NCBI RefSeq assembly: GCF_900103975.1
Contig: NZ_FNIR01000003.1
Location: 310,001-374,000 of the forward strand
DNA length: 64,000 nucleotides
Origin: Klenkia soli
GTDB lineage: Bacteria > Actinomycetota > Actinomycetes > Mycobacteriales > Geodermatophilaceae
Direction: 5' to 3'
This document shows positions 18,351-26,188 of the stretch, one piece after another. Position numbers and translations under genes: made by a program. A model generated the notes under the pieces. It saw only the letters and a list, made by a program, of their open reading frames with translations. It was not told the origin of the DNA and did no database searches. Positions within the stretch are counted from its first letter, which is position 1. Each line of letters begins with the position of its first letter.

Positions 18351-18962
18351 ATGAGCGGCTTCCTGGACCCGACCACCCTCATCAACACCTTCGGACTGGT
18401 CGGGATCATGGCCGTCCTGTTCGCCGAGACCGGGCTGCTGGTCGGGTTCTTCCTGCCGGGTGACTCCCTGCTCTTCACCGCCGGCCTGCTCGCCGCGGGG
18501 GGCCTGGTGGCGCCGTTGTGGGTGCTGCTGCTCCTGCTGCCCGTCGCGGCGGTCGCGGGCAACCTGGTGGGCTACTGGATCGGCCGGAAGGCCGGCCCCG
18601 CGGTCTTCCACCGCCCCGACAGCCGGTTCTTCAAGGCCGAGTACGTCGACCGGTCCCAGGCCTTCTTCGACCGCAACGGCGCCCGCACGATCGTGGTCGC
18701 CCGCTTCGTGCCCGTCGTGCGCACCTTCGCGGCGGTCATGGCGGGCGCCTCCCGGATGGACCTGCGCCGGTTCGCCCTGTACTCCGTCGTCGGCGGCGTC
18801 GCCTGGGCCGTCGGGGTCACCCTGCTCGGCTTCTGGCTGGGCCAGGTCGCCGTCGTGCGCGACCACGTCGAGCTGTTCGTCCTGGGCGTCGTCGTGCTGT
18901 CCCTGGTCCCCGTCGCCGTGGAGGTCCTCCGGGCCCGGTCGGGCAGCCGGGCCCGTGGGTGA
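18351..18962 (+). CDS. DedA/SNARE-associated (VTT) family membrane protein
   Basis: This 203-residue DedA protein has NTFGLVGIMAVLFAETGLLVGFFLPGDSLLF, the family glycine-rich turn AGNLVGYWIGRKAG, and the conserved loop RFVPVVRTFAAVMAGASRM. DedA proteins are lipid-scramblase-like and support membrane homeostasis and proton-motive-force-dependent processes; some carry undecaprenyl phosphate or phosphatidylethanolamine. It is downstream of the two-component system and has its own OmpR-type box. Confidence 0.93.
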   Translation: MSGFLDPTTLINTFGLVGIMAVLFAETGLLVGFFLPGDSLLFTAGLLAAGGLVAPLWVLLLLLPVAAVAGNLVGYWIGRKAGPAVFHRPDSRFFKAEYVDRSQAFFDRNGARTIVVARFVPVVRTFAAVMAGASRMDLRRFALYSVVGGVAWAVGVTLLGFWLGQVAVVRDHVELFVLGVVVLSLVPVAVEVLRARSGSRARG

Positions 18963-19087
18963 GCGGGTCGCGGAGGACCTGGGGCTGACGGTGCTGGCGT
19001 TCGCCGCCTCGGTGGCCGCCGTGACCGCCCTGGCCCTGCGGTGGGGACGGTCCTGGCGGGAGGCGGGGCCCGAGGACCCCGTCGGGC

Positions 19088-19105
19088 GTTCAGGTCCTGG
19101 TCAGG
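19088..19105 (+). promoter_or_regulatory. OmpR-type direct repeat, site 3
   Basis: GTTCAGGTCCTGGTCAGG has a perfect GTTCAGG and, 11 bases on, GGTCAGG with one mismatch. It ends 14 bases before the ATG of COG4705 copy 2, so transcription could be leaderless or start very near the ATG. Confidence 0.6.
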
Positions 19106-19119
19106 ACTCCCGGCGCACC

Positions 19120-19971
19120 ATGACCGCGGCCGTCACCGACGGTGCACCGACCGCCGGGCTCAGCGCCGAGCTCCCCCCGCCTCGTCGCCACGCCCTGGAG
19201 CAGCCCGTGCCGCAGCACGCCCCGTACACCCGCCACCGCGTCCCGGGCGCGGCCGTCAAGGTCCCGGCCGTGACCGCGGTGTTCTGGCTGGTCAAGGTGC
19301 TCACCACCGGGACCGGTGAGGCCGCCGCAGACGGAGCCGCGGCCTGGGACCTGCCGGTCGCGGTCGCGGTGTCCGGCCTCGGCCTGGTCGCCGCCCTGTG
19401 GTGGCAGCTGCGCGCCGACCGGTTCCACCCGGGCCGCTACTGGACCGCGGTCACGATGGTCGCGGTGTTCGGCACCATGGTCGCCGACGGTCCGCACGTG
19501 CTGCTCGGCCTGCCCTACCCGGTCACCGCCGGGCTCGCCGCCCTCGCGCTGGCGGTCGTGTTCGCCGGGTGGCACCGGCTCGAGGGCACCCTCGACGTGC
19601 ACAGCATCACCACCCGCCGGCGCGAGCTCCTCTACTGGGCGGCCGTGCTGACCACCTTCGCCCTGGGCACCGCGCTGGGTGACCTGGCCGCCGTGGTCTG
19701 GCGCCTGGGCTTCGCCGGGTCGATCGTGCTGTTCGCCGCGGCGATCGTGGTCCCGTGGGTCGGCTGGGCCCGGTTCGGGCTCCCGCCCGTGGTCGCCTTC
19801 TGGGCCGCCTACGTGCTCACCCGTCCGCTGGGCGCCTCGGTCGCCGACTGGCTCGGCAAGCCCGCGCACCCGGCCGGCGGCCTCGGCCTCGGCGACGTCC
19901 CGGTCGCCGCCGCCGGGCTCGTGCTCATCGCCGTGCTGGTGACCGGCACCGCCCGGCGGACGAACCGGTGA
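19120..19971 (+). CDS. COG4705-type integral membrane protein, copy 2
   Basis: This 283-residue paralogue of the 15395-16192 protein shares VKVPAVTAVFWLVKVLTTGTGEAAAD, VHSITTRRRELLYWAAVLTTFALGTALGDL and AYVLTRPLGASVADWLG. It has about eight membrane segments behind a soluble N-terminus of about 45 residues. ATG 19120 is used because the OmpR-type box ends just before it. The frame stays open upstream to a GTG at 18955 that overlaps the dedA stop region and would add a hydrophobic helix, so a longer form cannot be excluded. Function unknown. Confidence 0.82.
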   Translation: MTAAVTDGAPTAGLSAELPPPRRHALEQPVPQHAPYTRHRVPGAAVKVPAVTAVFWLVKVLTTGTGEAAADGAAAWDLPVAVAVSGLGLVAALWWQLRADRFHPGRYWTAVTMVAVFGTMVADGPHVLLGLPYPVTAGLAALALAVVFAGWHRLEGTLDVHSITTRRRELLYWAAVLTTFALGTALGDLAAVVWRLGFAGSIVLFAAAIVVPWVGWARFGLPPVVAFWAAYVLTRPLGASVADWLGKPAHPAGGLGLGDVPVAAAGLVLIAVLVTGTARRTNR

Positions 19972-20073
19972 GCTGGTTCGAGGCCCCGCTCGACGTCCCG
20001 GCGGTGCTCGGGTCGGGTCACCACCAGGCCTACGACTCCCCCACGGCCGCCGAGACGCGACCCCGTCGCCGAG

Positions 20074-20688
20074 TCACGAGTCGACGGGTTGCAGGAGGTC
20101 GACCAGCACCTGGGGCAACAACTCGTCGTGCACCGCCGACGGGTCGGGCAGCGCCTCCATGGCCAGGCCTCCGGAGAGCGCCAGCAGCACGACGGTGATG
20201 TCACCTGCCCGCCAGCCAGCACGTACGGGGTGATCGGCCATGAACCGCTCGACGACCCCGGTGATGCGGGCGCGCAGCTCGCGACGCGACGTCACCAGCG
20301 CCGCCCGGACCTCGGGCTCGCGCAACGCCCGCTGGACGAACTCCAGGTACAGCACCTGCCACAGCGGGTCGCGGCGGGACAGCTCCCCACCCACGGCCAC
20401 CAGTGCACCGGCCAGGTCTGTCGTCTCGCTCAGCGCCCGTTCCACCGCCTGGATCCGCGCGGCCGACTCGGCCTCCAAGAGCGCGATGAAGAGGTCGTCC
20501 TTGCTGCGGAAGTTCGAGTAGACAGCGCCCTTAGTGAACCCTGCTGCAGCTGCGACGTGGTCGGTGGTCGCGCCGGCGAACCCCCGCTCGGCGAAGACCT
20601 GCCGCGCGGCGGCCAGCACCTGCCCCCGGACCTGGTCCCGCCGCGGTCGAGGGCGGAGCGGCACGTTCTCGGGGGTGGCCCGGCTCAT
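20074..20688 (-). CDS. TetR-family regulator
   Basis: This 204-residue regulator has an N-terminal helix-turn-helix (about 18-62: RGQVLAAARQVFAERGFAGATTDHVAAAAGFTKGAVYSNFRSKDDLF) and a C-terminal ligand domain resembling the TetR_C group that follows AcrR-type proteins. ATG 20688 places the HTH at the usual distance from the N-terminus; an upstream ATG would add 18 unlikely residues. No obvious target gene is adjacent except the epoxide hydrolase, which points away from it. Confidence 0.88.
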   Translation of the reverse strand: MSRATPENVPLRPRPRRDQVRGQVLAAARQVFAERGFAGATTDHVAAAAGFTKGAVYSNFRSKDDLFIALLEAESAARIQAVERALSETTDLAGALVAVGGELSRRDPLWQVLYLEFVQRALREPEVRAALVTSRRELRARITGVVERFMADHPVRAGWRAGDITVVLLALSGGLAMEALPDPSAVHDELLPQVLVDLLQPVDS

Positions 20689-21027
20689 GCCGATCAGCGT
20701 ACTGACCCGTATCCGATTCGCGGTATCGACGCTGCAGGACACCCTGACGGGCTCGACGAACCCGGCCGCGGGGACAGCCGGTCAGTGCGCCCGGTGTGCG
20801 GTCACGAACGCCCGGACGGCGGCGTCGAACTCGGCGTCCTCCGGGGAGGAGCCGCCGAACCCGCCGCGGGGCACCGCGCCGCAGGACACGGCAGCAGCCG
20901 CCGGTCCTCCCGGGGTTGGCCGGGCAGGCGCTGGTGGCCGCCGAGATGGGCAATGGCGAGGCCGTCGAGGTCGTGCGGTGGCTGTCCTCGGCGGGCGGGC
21001 CGGCGTCGGCGGGGGCAGGGTCGGGGC
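20689..21027. other. TetR-epoxide hydrolase intergenic region
   Basis: This is 339 bases with no complete gene. Near the TetR start the sequence is AT-richer (GTATCCGATTCGCGGTAT, about 20709-20726) and could hold the TetR promoter. On the minus strand a short open stretch ending at 20782 reads PEDAEFDAAVRAFVTAHRAH before its stop; it resembles the tail of a real protein and may be a gene remnant, but I cannot assign a family. Confidence 0.3.
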
Positions 21028-22128
21028 ATGACCGACAGCACAGTGGTCCCGTTCCGCGTCGAGGTGCCGCAGGCGGAGGTCGACGACCTGCGTGACCGGC
21101 TGGCTCGCACCCGGTGGGCACCGGAGCAGGACCTGGACGGCGACCGCGGCGTCGAGACCGACCTGGTGCGCCGGCTGGCGCAGCGGTGGGGCGGGGAGTG
21201 GGACTGGCGGGAGCACGAGGCCGCGCTCAACCGCTTCGACCAGGTCACCACGACCGTCGACGGCACCCGCCTGCACGCGCTGCACGTGCGGTCGGCCCGG
21301 CCGGACGCCCCGGTGCTGGTGCTGCTGCACGGCTGGCCGGGCTCGGTCGTGGAGTTCCAGCAGGTGGTCCAGCCGCTGGCCGAGACCATGCACGTCGTGG
21401 TGCCGTCGCTGCCCGGCTACGGCTTCTCCGGCCCCACCCCCGACGGCGGCTGGACGTCGCAGCGCATGGCCCGCGCGGTGGCCGAGCTCCTGGCCCGGCT
21501 GGGGCACGACAGGTACGCCGTGCACGGCGGTGACTGGGGGGCGCGGGTGGCGCGCGACCTCGCCGTCCTGGACCCCGACCACGTCGCCGGGATCCACGTG
21601 ACGATGACCAACGGCCTGGAACCGGCGGACGGCGGTGACGAGCGGGCAGCGGCGCGGGCGAAGCGCCAGGCCGAGGAGCTGTTGGGCTACATGAAGACGC
21701 AGGCCACCAAGCCGCTGTCGCTGGCCTACGGGCTCACCGACTCCCCAGTCGGCCAGCTGGCCTGGATCGCGGAGCGGTTCCGGGACTGGACCGACCCGGC
21801 GTCGGACGTCTTCGGCCCCGGCACGGTGGACCTGGTCCTGGCCAACACGGCCGTCTACTGGTTCACCCGCACGGCCGGGTCGTCGTCCCAGCTGTACTGG
21901 GAGCGCCGCATGCACCCCGCCGACGAGTGGTCGCGCACCGTGCCCACCGCGGTGTGCGTGCTGCCGCACGACCTCCGGCTGCCGGTGCGCACGGCCGTGG
22001 AGCCGGCGGTGGACCTGGTGTCGTGGACCGAGCTGCCCCGCGGTGGCCACTTCCCGGGCATCGAGGTCCCCGTCCTGCTCGTCGCCGAGCTCCGCCGCTT
22101 CGTCCACGAGGACCTCCCCGCCCACTGA
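21028..22128 (+). CDS. epoxide hydrolase (EHN-type alpha/beta hydrolase)
   Basis: This 366-residue enzyme starts with the epoxide-hydrolase N-terminal helical region (FRVEVPQAEVDDLRDRLARTRW) and continues into the alpha/beta fold. Catalytic features: oxyanion motif HGWPGS, nucleophile Asp169 in HGGDWGARVAR, lid tyrosine candidates near VYWFTRTAGSSSQLYWE, and catalytic His341 in RGGHFPG. It would open an epoxide by water addition; the physiological substrate is unknown. It lies just outside the left boundary of the integrated island. Confidence 0.92.
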   Translation: MTDSTVVPFRVEVPQAEVDDLRDRLARTRWAPEQDLDGDRGVETDLVRRLAQRWGGEWDWREHEAALNRFDQVTTTVDGTRLHALHVRSARPDAPVLVLLHGWPGSVVEFQQVVQPLAETMHVVVPSLPGYGFSGPTPDGGWTSQRMARAVAELLARLGHDRYAVHGGDWGARVARDLAVLDPDHVAGIHVTMTNGLEPADGGDERAAARAKRQAEELLGYMKTQATKPLSLAYGLTDSPVGQLAWIAERFRDWTDPASDVFGPGTVDLVLANTAVYWFTRTAGSSSQLYWERRMHPADEWSRTVPTAVCVLPHDLRLPVRTAVEPAVDLVSWTELPRGGHFPGIEVPVLLVAELRRFVHEDLPAH

Positions 22129-22180
22129 GCCCGGCCGGTCGAGTCAGGGCGCGGCGCGGTACAAAGCAGCGCAGAAGGAA

Positions 22181-22212
22181 GAGGGACCTCGCCCATCCGG
22201 ACGAGGCCCCTC
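22181..22212 (-). terminator. hairpin downstream of the truncated tRNA-Pro copy
   Basis: GAGGGACCTCG and CGAGGCCCCTC form an 11-bp stem (one mismatch) with a 10-base loop. Read on the minus strand, it follows the tRNA 3'-half copy at the position of a tRNA terminator. The run after the stem (TTCCTTCTGC) is only weakly T-rich. This is probably the original terminator of the tRNA gene before island insertion. Confidence 0.55.
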
Positions 22213-22272
22213 TGACCTGCTGCTTCTCTGTCGGGCTGACAGGATTTGAACCTGCGACCCCTTGACCCCCAG
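22209..22272. repeat. left attachment site: copy of tRNA-Pro 3' half
   Basis: These 64 bases match 45231-45294 with two differences (at 22221 and 22223). Positions 22231-22272 are identical to the 3' 42 bases of tRNA-Pro, from the anticodon loop to the discriminator base. The remaining 5' half is absent, so it cannot be a working tRNA. A duplicated tRNA 3' end is the usual trace of tyrosine-integrase insertion and marks the left end of the island. Confidence 0.85.
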
Positions 22273-22377
22273 CTTGCTCCAGGGAGTCCGCCAGTGTCCG
22301 CGCACGTGCTGTTTGCGCTGGTCAGCGCGGTTCAGCGTTCGTGGTCATCCGCGGCGGACGGTCGTCGTCCGTCTGGC

Positions 22378-22397
22378 GTTGCTACACCGGTTGCTAC
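22378..22397. repeat. tandem GTTGCTAC motif inside left island end
   Basis: GTTGCTACACCGGTTGCTAC lies 106 bases inside the left attachment site. The same 20-mer with one change is found at 44944-44963 near the right end, in the same orientation. Paired octamers near attachment cores look like integrase arm-type binding sites; that role is inferred. Confidence 0.55.
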
Positions 22398-22514
22398 ATC
22401 GGCGACCTGGCCCGATATCGGTCGTAGATCTCCCGGCAATGCCCTGCTCGCACAACGGTCACGACGAGTGCCTGGTCGAGGACGTCGTCGAGGACCCGGC
22501 GGCGCGCCGGTCAT
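22394..22514 (-). pseudogene. collapsed RelE-type toxin gene
   Basis: An ATG overlapping the antitoxin stop (ATGA at 22514-22511) begins what should be the toxin gene, but the family-like protein appears only in another frame: RRVLDDVLDQALVVTVVRAGHCREIY and a few residues to the TAG at 22394. This is the C-terminal quarter of a RelE/ParE fold (strand, strand, basic HCREIY end). The N-terminal three quarters are missing, consistent with an internal deletion that also shifted the frame. No active toxin can be made. Confidence 0.6.
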
Positions 22515-22774
22515 CCGGCGAGCTCATCCCGGAGTTCGGCCAGCGGCACCCGCTCCCCGTCGTCTTCAGCCTTGGCCGCCCGGTACGCCGTCACGTCCTG
22601 CGCCATCTCCAGCTCTTCGAGCGCCTCCAGGTCTGCCACCCCGACGACGACGGCGGCCAACGTGCCGTTGCGGGTCACCCCGATGCGCTCCCCGCCATCC
22701 ATCACCCGGCCCAGCACGTCCGAGAGCCGATCGCGCAACTCCCGGGCGGTGACCATGTCGGAAATGGTGTCCAT
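22511..22774 (-). CDS. Phd/YefM-family antitoxin (orphan)
   Basis: This 87-residue protein has the Phd/YefM DNA-binding fold: MVTARELRDRLSDVLGRVMDGGERIGVTRNGTLAAVVV, followed by an acidic, probably disordered toxin-binding tail (EELEMAQDVTAYRAAKAEDDGE). ATG 22774 was chosen to start just ahead of the fold. Its partner toxin directly downstream is a remnant, so the antitoxin may persist as a repressor or be decaying. It lies just inside the left island end. Confidence 0.8.
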   Translation of the reverse strand: MDTISDMVTARELRDRLSDVLGRVMDGGERIGVTRNGTLAAVVVGVADLEALEELEMAQDVTAYRAAKAEDDGERVPLAELRDELAG

Positions 22775-23197
22775 GGCGCGAGGGTCCAGCACAAGACCAA
22801 CCATGTAAACGGACGTCGCGTCCAGGCGTCGCGCGTCGTCTCGAGCTCGGTTGCGATGGACGTCTTGGTGCGCAGCTGCTGGCCACACAGTTCAGAAGTC
22901 GTCGGTCCGTCCAGCAGTCCCGACCCAGGCCACAGCGGTGTCGATCCACAACCTGCGCGGGATGGGTTTGTGGTCCGTTGATTCCGGAACGGGTTTCGGT
23001 CACCGACCGGGCGCCGCGACCTGCGGTTTGCTGAAGTCATTCGAACGCGCCTCCAGCGGCTCACGAACAGGGGTTTGTGGGCCGCACGGGTGCATGCTGG
23101 GTCGTCGTCTATACGACTTGATCGACTTTCGGGCGGCCGGGCCCGGGCCCTGACGAACATTGCGTCTTCTGCGACCGACCAGCGCCCTGCCTGGCGT
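22775..23197. other. gene-poor stretch with degenerate island repeats
   Basis: This is 423 bases with no convincing gene. Two stretches (about 22968-23003 and 23055-23088, the latter with GGGGTTTGTGGGCCG) resemble parts of the 47-bp repeat found at 33243, 41342 and 43346. Reading frames here lack family similarity or ribosome sites. Confidence 0.35.
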
Positions 23198-23548
23198 TCA
23201 GTCGGTGAGCTGACGCGTCGTTGCTGGATCGGTAGCCGCCTGATCGGTGCGCATGAGGACGGGCTCGCCGAAAGTGTTGTGGTGGGTGCCGGGTACGACG
23301 CACCGCTGGGCGACTCGTTGCCAGGCTGCGTAGTGGGGTGCGGCGCGATGTTCGGTGTAGAAGGCGTGCTCGTCGAGGTAGACCTCGTGGAGGAAGAACC
23401 GGAAGGGTTCGTCGCGTCGGCGGTGGACGTCAAAGCGCAGGCAGCCGGCTTCGTCGCGTAGGGAGGCGCGTGCGTTGGCCCGGATGCCAGTGATGAATTC
23501 GTCCATGTGTTCGGGGTGGATGGTCAGGTCGACCAGCACGGTGAACAT
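23198..23548 (-). CDS. LsrG-like antibiotic-biosynthesis-monooxygenase fold protein 1
   Basis: This 116-residue ABM-fold protein has FTVLVDLTIHPEHMDEFITGI, ANARASLRDEAGCLRFDV, FFLHEVYLDEHAF and HRAAPHYAAW. The pattern is closer to LsrG, the isomerase of phosphorylated autoinducer-2, than to heme or quinol monooxygenases. In this cluster an isomerase or decarboxylation-assisting role on a phosphorylated sugar acid is plausible but unproven. Its ATG shares one base with the aldolase stop (TGATG). A paralogue sits at 29791 in the other arm of the cluster. Confidence 0.85.
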   Translation of the reverse strand: MFTVLVDLTIHPEHMDEFITGIRANARASLRDEAGCLRFDVHRRRDEPFRFFLHEVYLDEHAFYTEHRAAPHYAAWQRVAQRCVVPGTHHNTFGEPVLMRTDQAATDPATTRQLTD

Positions 23549-24189
23549 CAGCGGGTGCCAGCGCGCAGCCGATCGGCCTGCTCGCGGGTCAGCGGCCGGG
23601 TGGGGTGGCCGGACAGCAGCAGGAACAGCTTGGCCGTCTCCTCAAGTTCCTCGATGGAGTCGGCTGCGGCGGCCAGGTCGGTGCCGGCGACGACGGGGCC
23701 GTGGTTGGCCAGCAGGAATGCCTTGTGGGTGGCCGCGGTCTGTTGGGCCAACGGTTCCAGGGTGAGGTCACCGGGTGCGTGGTAGGGCAGTAGCGGCAGG
23801 GTGCCCACGCGCATGACGTAGTAGGCGGTCAGTGGGGGCAGCAGGTCGTCAGGGTTGAGTCCGTCGAGGCAGGAGATCGCGACGGAGTAGGTGCTGTGCA
23901 GGTGCACGACGGCGTTGGCGTCGGGGCGGGCACGGTAGACCGCGGCGTGCAGGAACGCTTCCTTGGATGGCTTGGGCCCGTCGATGTGCTGGCCGGTGGT
24001 GTCGATGACCGACAGGTCGGTGAGCGCGCCGAGGCTGGCGCCGGTGGGGGTGATCAGGATTTTCTCCCCGGCTCGGACGCTGATGTTGCCGGTGCGCCCG
24101 AAGGTGAGCCGGCGGTGGAACAGCGAGGCCCCCAGGGCAATTACGTCGTCGGTGAGCCGGGCAGTGGGGTCGGTGGTGGGGTGTGTCAT
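23548..24189 (-). CDS. otnC: class II aldolase-family decarboxylase, OtnC-like
   Basis: This 213-residue class II aldolase/adducin-fold protein has FGRTGNISVRAGEKILITPTGASLG, PSKEAFLHAAVYRARPDANAVVHLHSTYSVA with metal-ligand histidines, and FLLANHGPVVAG with another. It directly follows an OtnK-type kinase gene (ATGA overlap), the arrangement of 3-oxo-tetronate 4-phosphate decarboxylase, which yields dihydroxyacetone phosphate and CO2. Assignment as OtnC rests on this pairing plus family similarity. Confidence 0.85.
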   Translation of the reverse strand: MTHPTTDPTARLTDDVIALGASLFHRRLTFGRTGNISVRAGEKILITPTGASLGALTDLSVIDTTGQHIDGPKPSKEAFLHAAVYRARPDANAVVHLHSTYSVAISCLDGLNPDDLLPPLTAYYVMRVGTLPLLPYHAPGDLTLEPLAQQTAATHKAFLLANHGPVVAGTDLAAAADSIEELEETAKLFLLLSGHPTRPLTREQADRLRAGTR

Positions 24190-25514
24190 GGGGTGGCTCC
24201 TTCCACAGCGCGCACGAGGAGATCGGGGCGTCCGAAGTTGCCGGACTTCAGCAACAGGGCCAGGTGGGGCTCGGTGGTGGTGTGGCACCAGGGGACGCCG
24301 GGGTCGGCTTCCGGGCCGACCAGCAGCGATCGCAGGCTCAACGCCTTAACGACGGCGCCGGAGGTCTCCCCGCCGGCGACGATGATGCGGCGGCGCCCCG
24401 CCTCGCGGGCATTGTTCGCCAGCGTGGCGAGGGTCGTTTCCAGGACGGTGGCGGTGTCGGGGCCCATCGCGGCCTGGCCCGCGGCGCGGGCATCGGCTGG
24501 CGCCGAGGCATAGATCAGTACTGCTGGCTCGCTCCGGTGCTTGTGCAGCCAGTCCTGGGCGCGGGTGAGCAGCTGGTGTGGGTCGGGGGTGAGTGCGGGG
24601 TCGAGCTGGTGGGCGGGCATGACCTCTCGGGCGCGGGCGACCTGCTCAAGGGTGGCCGTCGAGCAGCTGCCGGCCAGCACGAGTGCGGGACCGGCGGGCA
24701 GGTGGTCCTCGGTGGCGGCGCGGGCGGCGGTGCTGCGCAGGTGGGCGCCGAGCGCGCGGGCCAGACCAGCACCGCCGGTCAGCAACGGCCGATCGGCCAC
24801 TGCTGCGGCGAGCGCGGCCAGGTCGGTGTCGTCGGCGATGTCGGTGATTAGGTGCCGCACACCGGCTTCGGTGGCCTGCTGCAGTGCTGCGCGCACAGCG
24901 TCAGGTCCGGACCGCAGCTGCTGCAGGGGCAGGGCGGCGACCGGGTGCGGGGTCTGGCGGGCAAGCACTCGCACCAGGTCCGGGTCGGTCATCGGGGTCA
25001 GGGGGTGGTGAGCCATCGAGGACTCCGACAGGAGCTGGGACCCGACGAACAGGTGGCCCTGGTAGACGGTGCGGCCGTGTTCGGGGCTGGCCGGGCAGAT
25101 GATGGCCGGCGCGCCACCGACGGCGTCGAGCAGTGCGTCGGTGACCAGTCCGATGTTGCCGGCATCGGTGGAGTCGAAAGTGGAGCAGTACTTGAAGTAG
25201 AAGCGGGTGACGCCATGGTCGGCCAACCACCGCTGGGCCCGCAGCGACTGCTCGATCGCCTCAGCGGCGGGGATGGTGCGGCTCTTGAGGGCAACGACGA
25301 TCGCGTCGCAGTCGGGCAGGGCCATTTTCTTGATCGGGGTTCCGATGAGCAGCAGGACCTGCAGTCCCACACGTCGCAGCCCGGCGGCGACGTCGGTTGC
25401 GCCGGTGAAGTCGTCGGCCAGGCAGCCCAACATCGGATGGGCGCCCCCCGTCCGGCCCGCAGCTACTGCGGTGCTGGGCGCCGGGCCCGGGGCATCAGTG
25501 GGCGTTGATGTCAC
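24186..25514 (-). CDS. otnK: DUF1537-family kinase, 3-oxo-tetronate kinase-like
   Basis: This 442-residue protein has the DUF1537 N-terminal half (MLGCLADDFTGATDVA, DAIVVALKSRTIP, KYCSTFDSTDAGNIG, PASPEHGRTVYQGHLFVG) and the C-terminal nucleotide-binding half (ALVLAGSCSTATLEQV, IIVAGGETSGAVVKAL, LLKSGNFG). Members phosphorylate four-carbon oxo-acids with ATP at the 4-hydroxyl. Pairing with an OtnC-type decarboxylase indicates the tetronate/erythronate-type pathway, although the usual LtnD/DenD dehydrogenase and OtnI isomerase are absent here. Confidence 0.9.
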   Translation of the reverse strand: MTSTPTDAPGPAPSTAVAAGRTGGAHPMLGCLADDFTGATDVAAGLRRVGLQVLLLIGTPIKKMALPDCDAIVVALKSRTIPAAEAIEQSLRAQRWLADHGVTRFYFKYCSTFDSTDAGNIGLVTDALLDAVGGAPAIICPASPEHGRTVYQGHLFVGSQLLSESSMAHHPLTPMTDPDLVRVLARQTPHPVAALPLQQLRSGPDAVRAALQQATEAGVRHLITDIADDTDLAALAAAVADRPLLTGGAGLARALGAHLRSTAARAATEDHLPAGPALVLAGSCSTATLEQVARAREVMPAHQLDPALTPDPHQLLTRAQDWLHKHRSEPAVLIYASAPADARAAGQAAMGPDTATVLETTLATLANNAREAGRRRIIVAGGETSGAVVKALSLRSLLVGPEADPGVPWCHTTTEPHLALLLKSGNFGRPDLLVRAVEGATP

Positions 25515-26188
25515 CGGCGGTCCAGCTGGACGGCGATGGCCTCGGCAGCCAGGTGCGGAGGACTGAGCACCGGGATCGACACCGCCGCGGCCGCCGCTGC
25601 GACCGCGGGGCTGAGGGAGAACTGGCCGATGACGATGAGGTCGGCATCTGCCGCCGCGGCCTGGGCTGCGGTGGTGACGGCGTGCTCGAGGTCTGCCGGT
25701 CCCTGGCCGGGATTGACGACGGTCCCGGTGACCGTGGCCCCGGTCAGACCTTGGGTGTCCAGGTACTCGCCTAACCGGGTGTTGGTGTCGCGCACCGCGG
25801 TGGGGTTGGGGCTGAGCACCGCAATTCGTCCGGGCGCCAGCTCAACGACCCGGGCGAACAGCGCGTCGTCCGAGCCCAGGACCGGGATGGTCCAGTCGGC
25901 CGGGCTGTCTTGGACCACCGACCCGTACATCGAGCAAGTCAGCAGCACCGCATCGGCGCCACCGGCGGCTGCGTGGTCGATGAGGTGCTCCATCCGTCGC
26001 CGGAGCGGGTCGGTGAGCCCGCCGGCCTGCTCGGCCTCGGTGATCAGGCGGTCGTCGAGCAGGTTCCACAGCGTGGCGCCGGGGAACCTGTCGAGAAGAG
26101 CCCCCCGGGCCGGGGCCATGGCCGCCGGGGTCGCGTGGATCAGCGCCACCATGGGTGCGCCGGTGACTGGAGCGTTCGGGCTGCTCAC
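25511..26188 (-). CDS. Asp/Glu/hydantoin racemase-family protein
   Basis: This 225-residue protein has the racemase fold with two pseudo-symmetric cysteine positions; one is visible in LLTCSMYGSVVQD, while the second half has VIGQFSLSPAV, where the second cysteine of true racemases is replaced. That suggests an isomerase or other activity rather than a two-base racemase. GTG 26188 overlaps the dehydrogenase stop as GTGA and its own stop overlaps the kinase start, so it is embedded in the catabolic operon. The substrate is unknown. Confidence 0.75.
   Translation of the reverse strand: MSSPNAPVTGAPMVALIHATPAAMAPARGALLDRFPGATLWNLLDDRLITEAEQAGGLTDPLRRRMEHLIDHAAAGGADAVLLTCSMYGSVVQDSPADWTIPVLGSDDALFARVVELAPGRIAVLSPNPTAVRDTNTRLGEYLDTQGLTGATVTGTVVNPGQGPADLEHAVTTAAQAAAADADLIVIGQFSLSPAVAAAAAAVSIPVLSPPHLAAEAIAVQLDRR

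Noticed and set aside
20782-22125. Long minus-strand frame opposite the epoxide hydrolase
   Set aside because: Composition is that of a shadow frame; only the last part (20782 to about 20880), outside the hydrolase gene, could be a gene remnant.
22231-22272. Second tRNA-Pro gene
   Set aside because: Only the 3' half from the anticodon loop onward is present; the acceptor 5' strand and D arm are missing, so it is an attachment-site copy.
22851-23153. Small plus-strand gene in the left island flank
   Set aside because: The roughly 100-residue frame has no plausible ribosome site or known motif and runs across degenerate repeat sequence.
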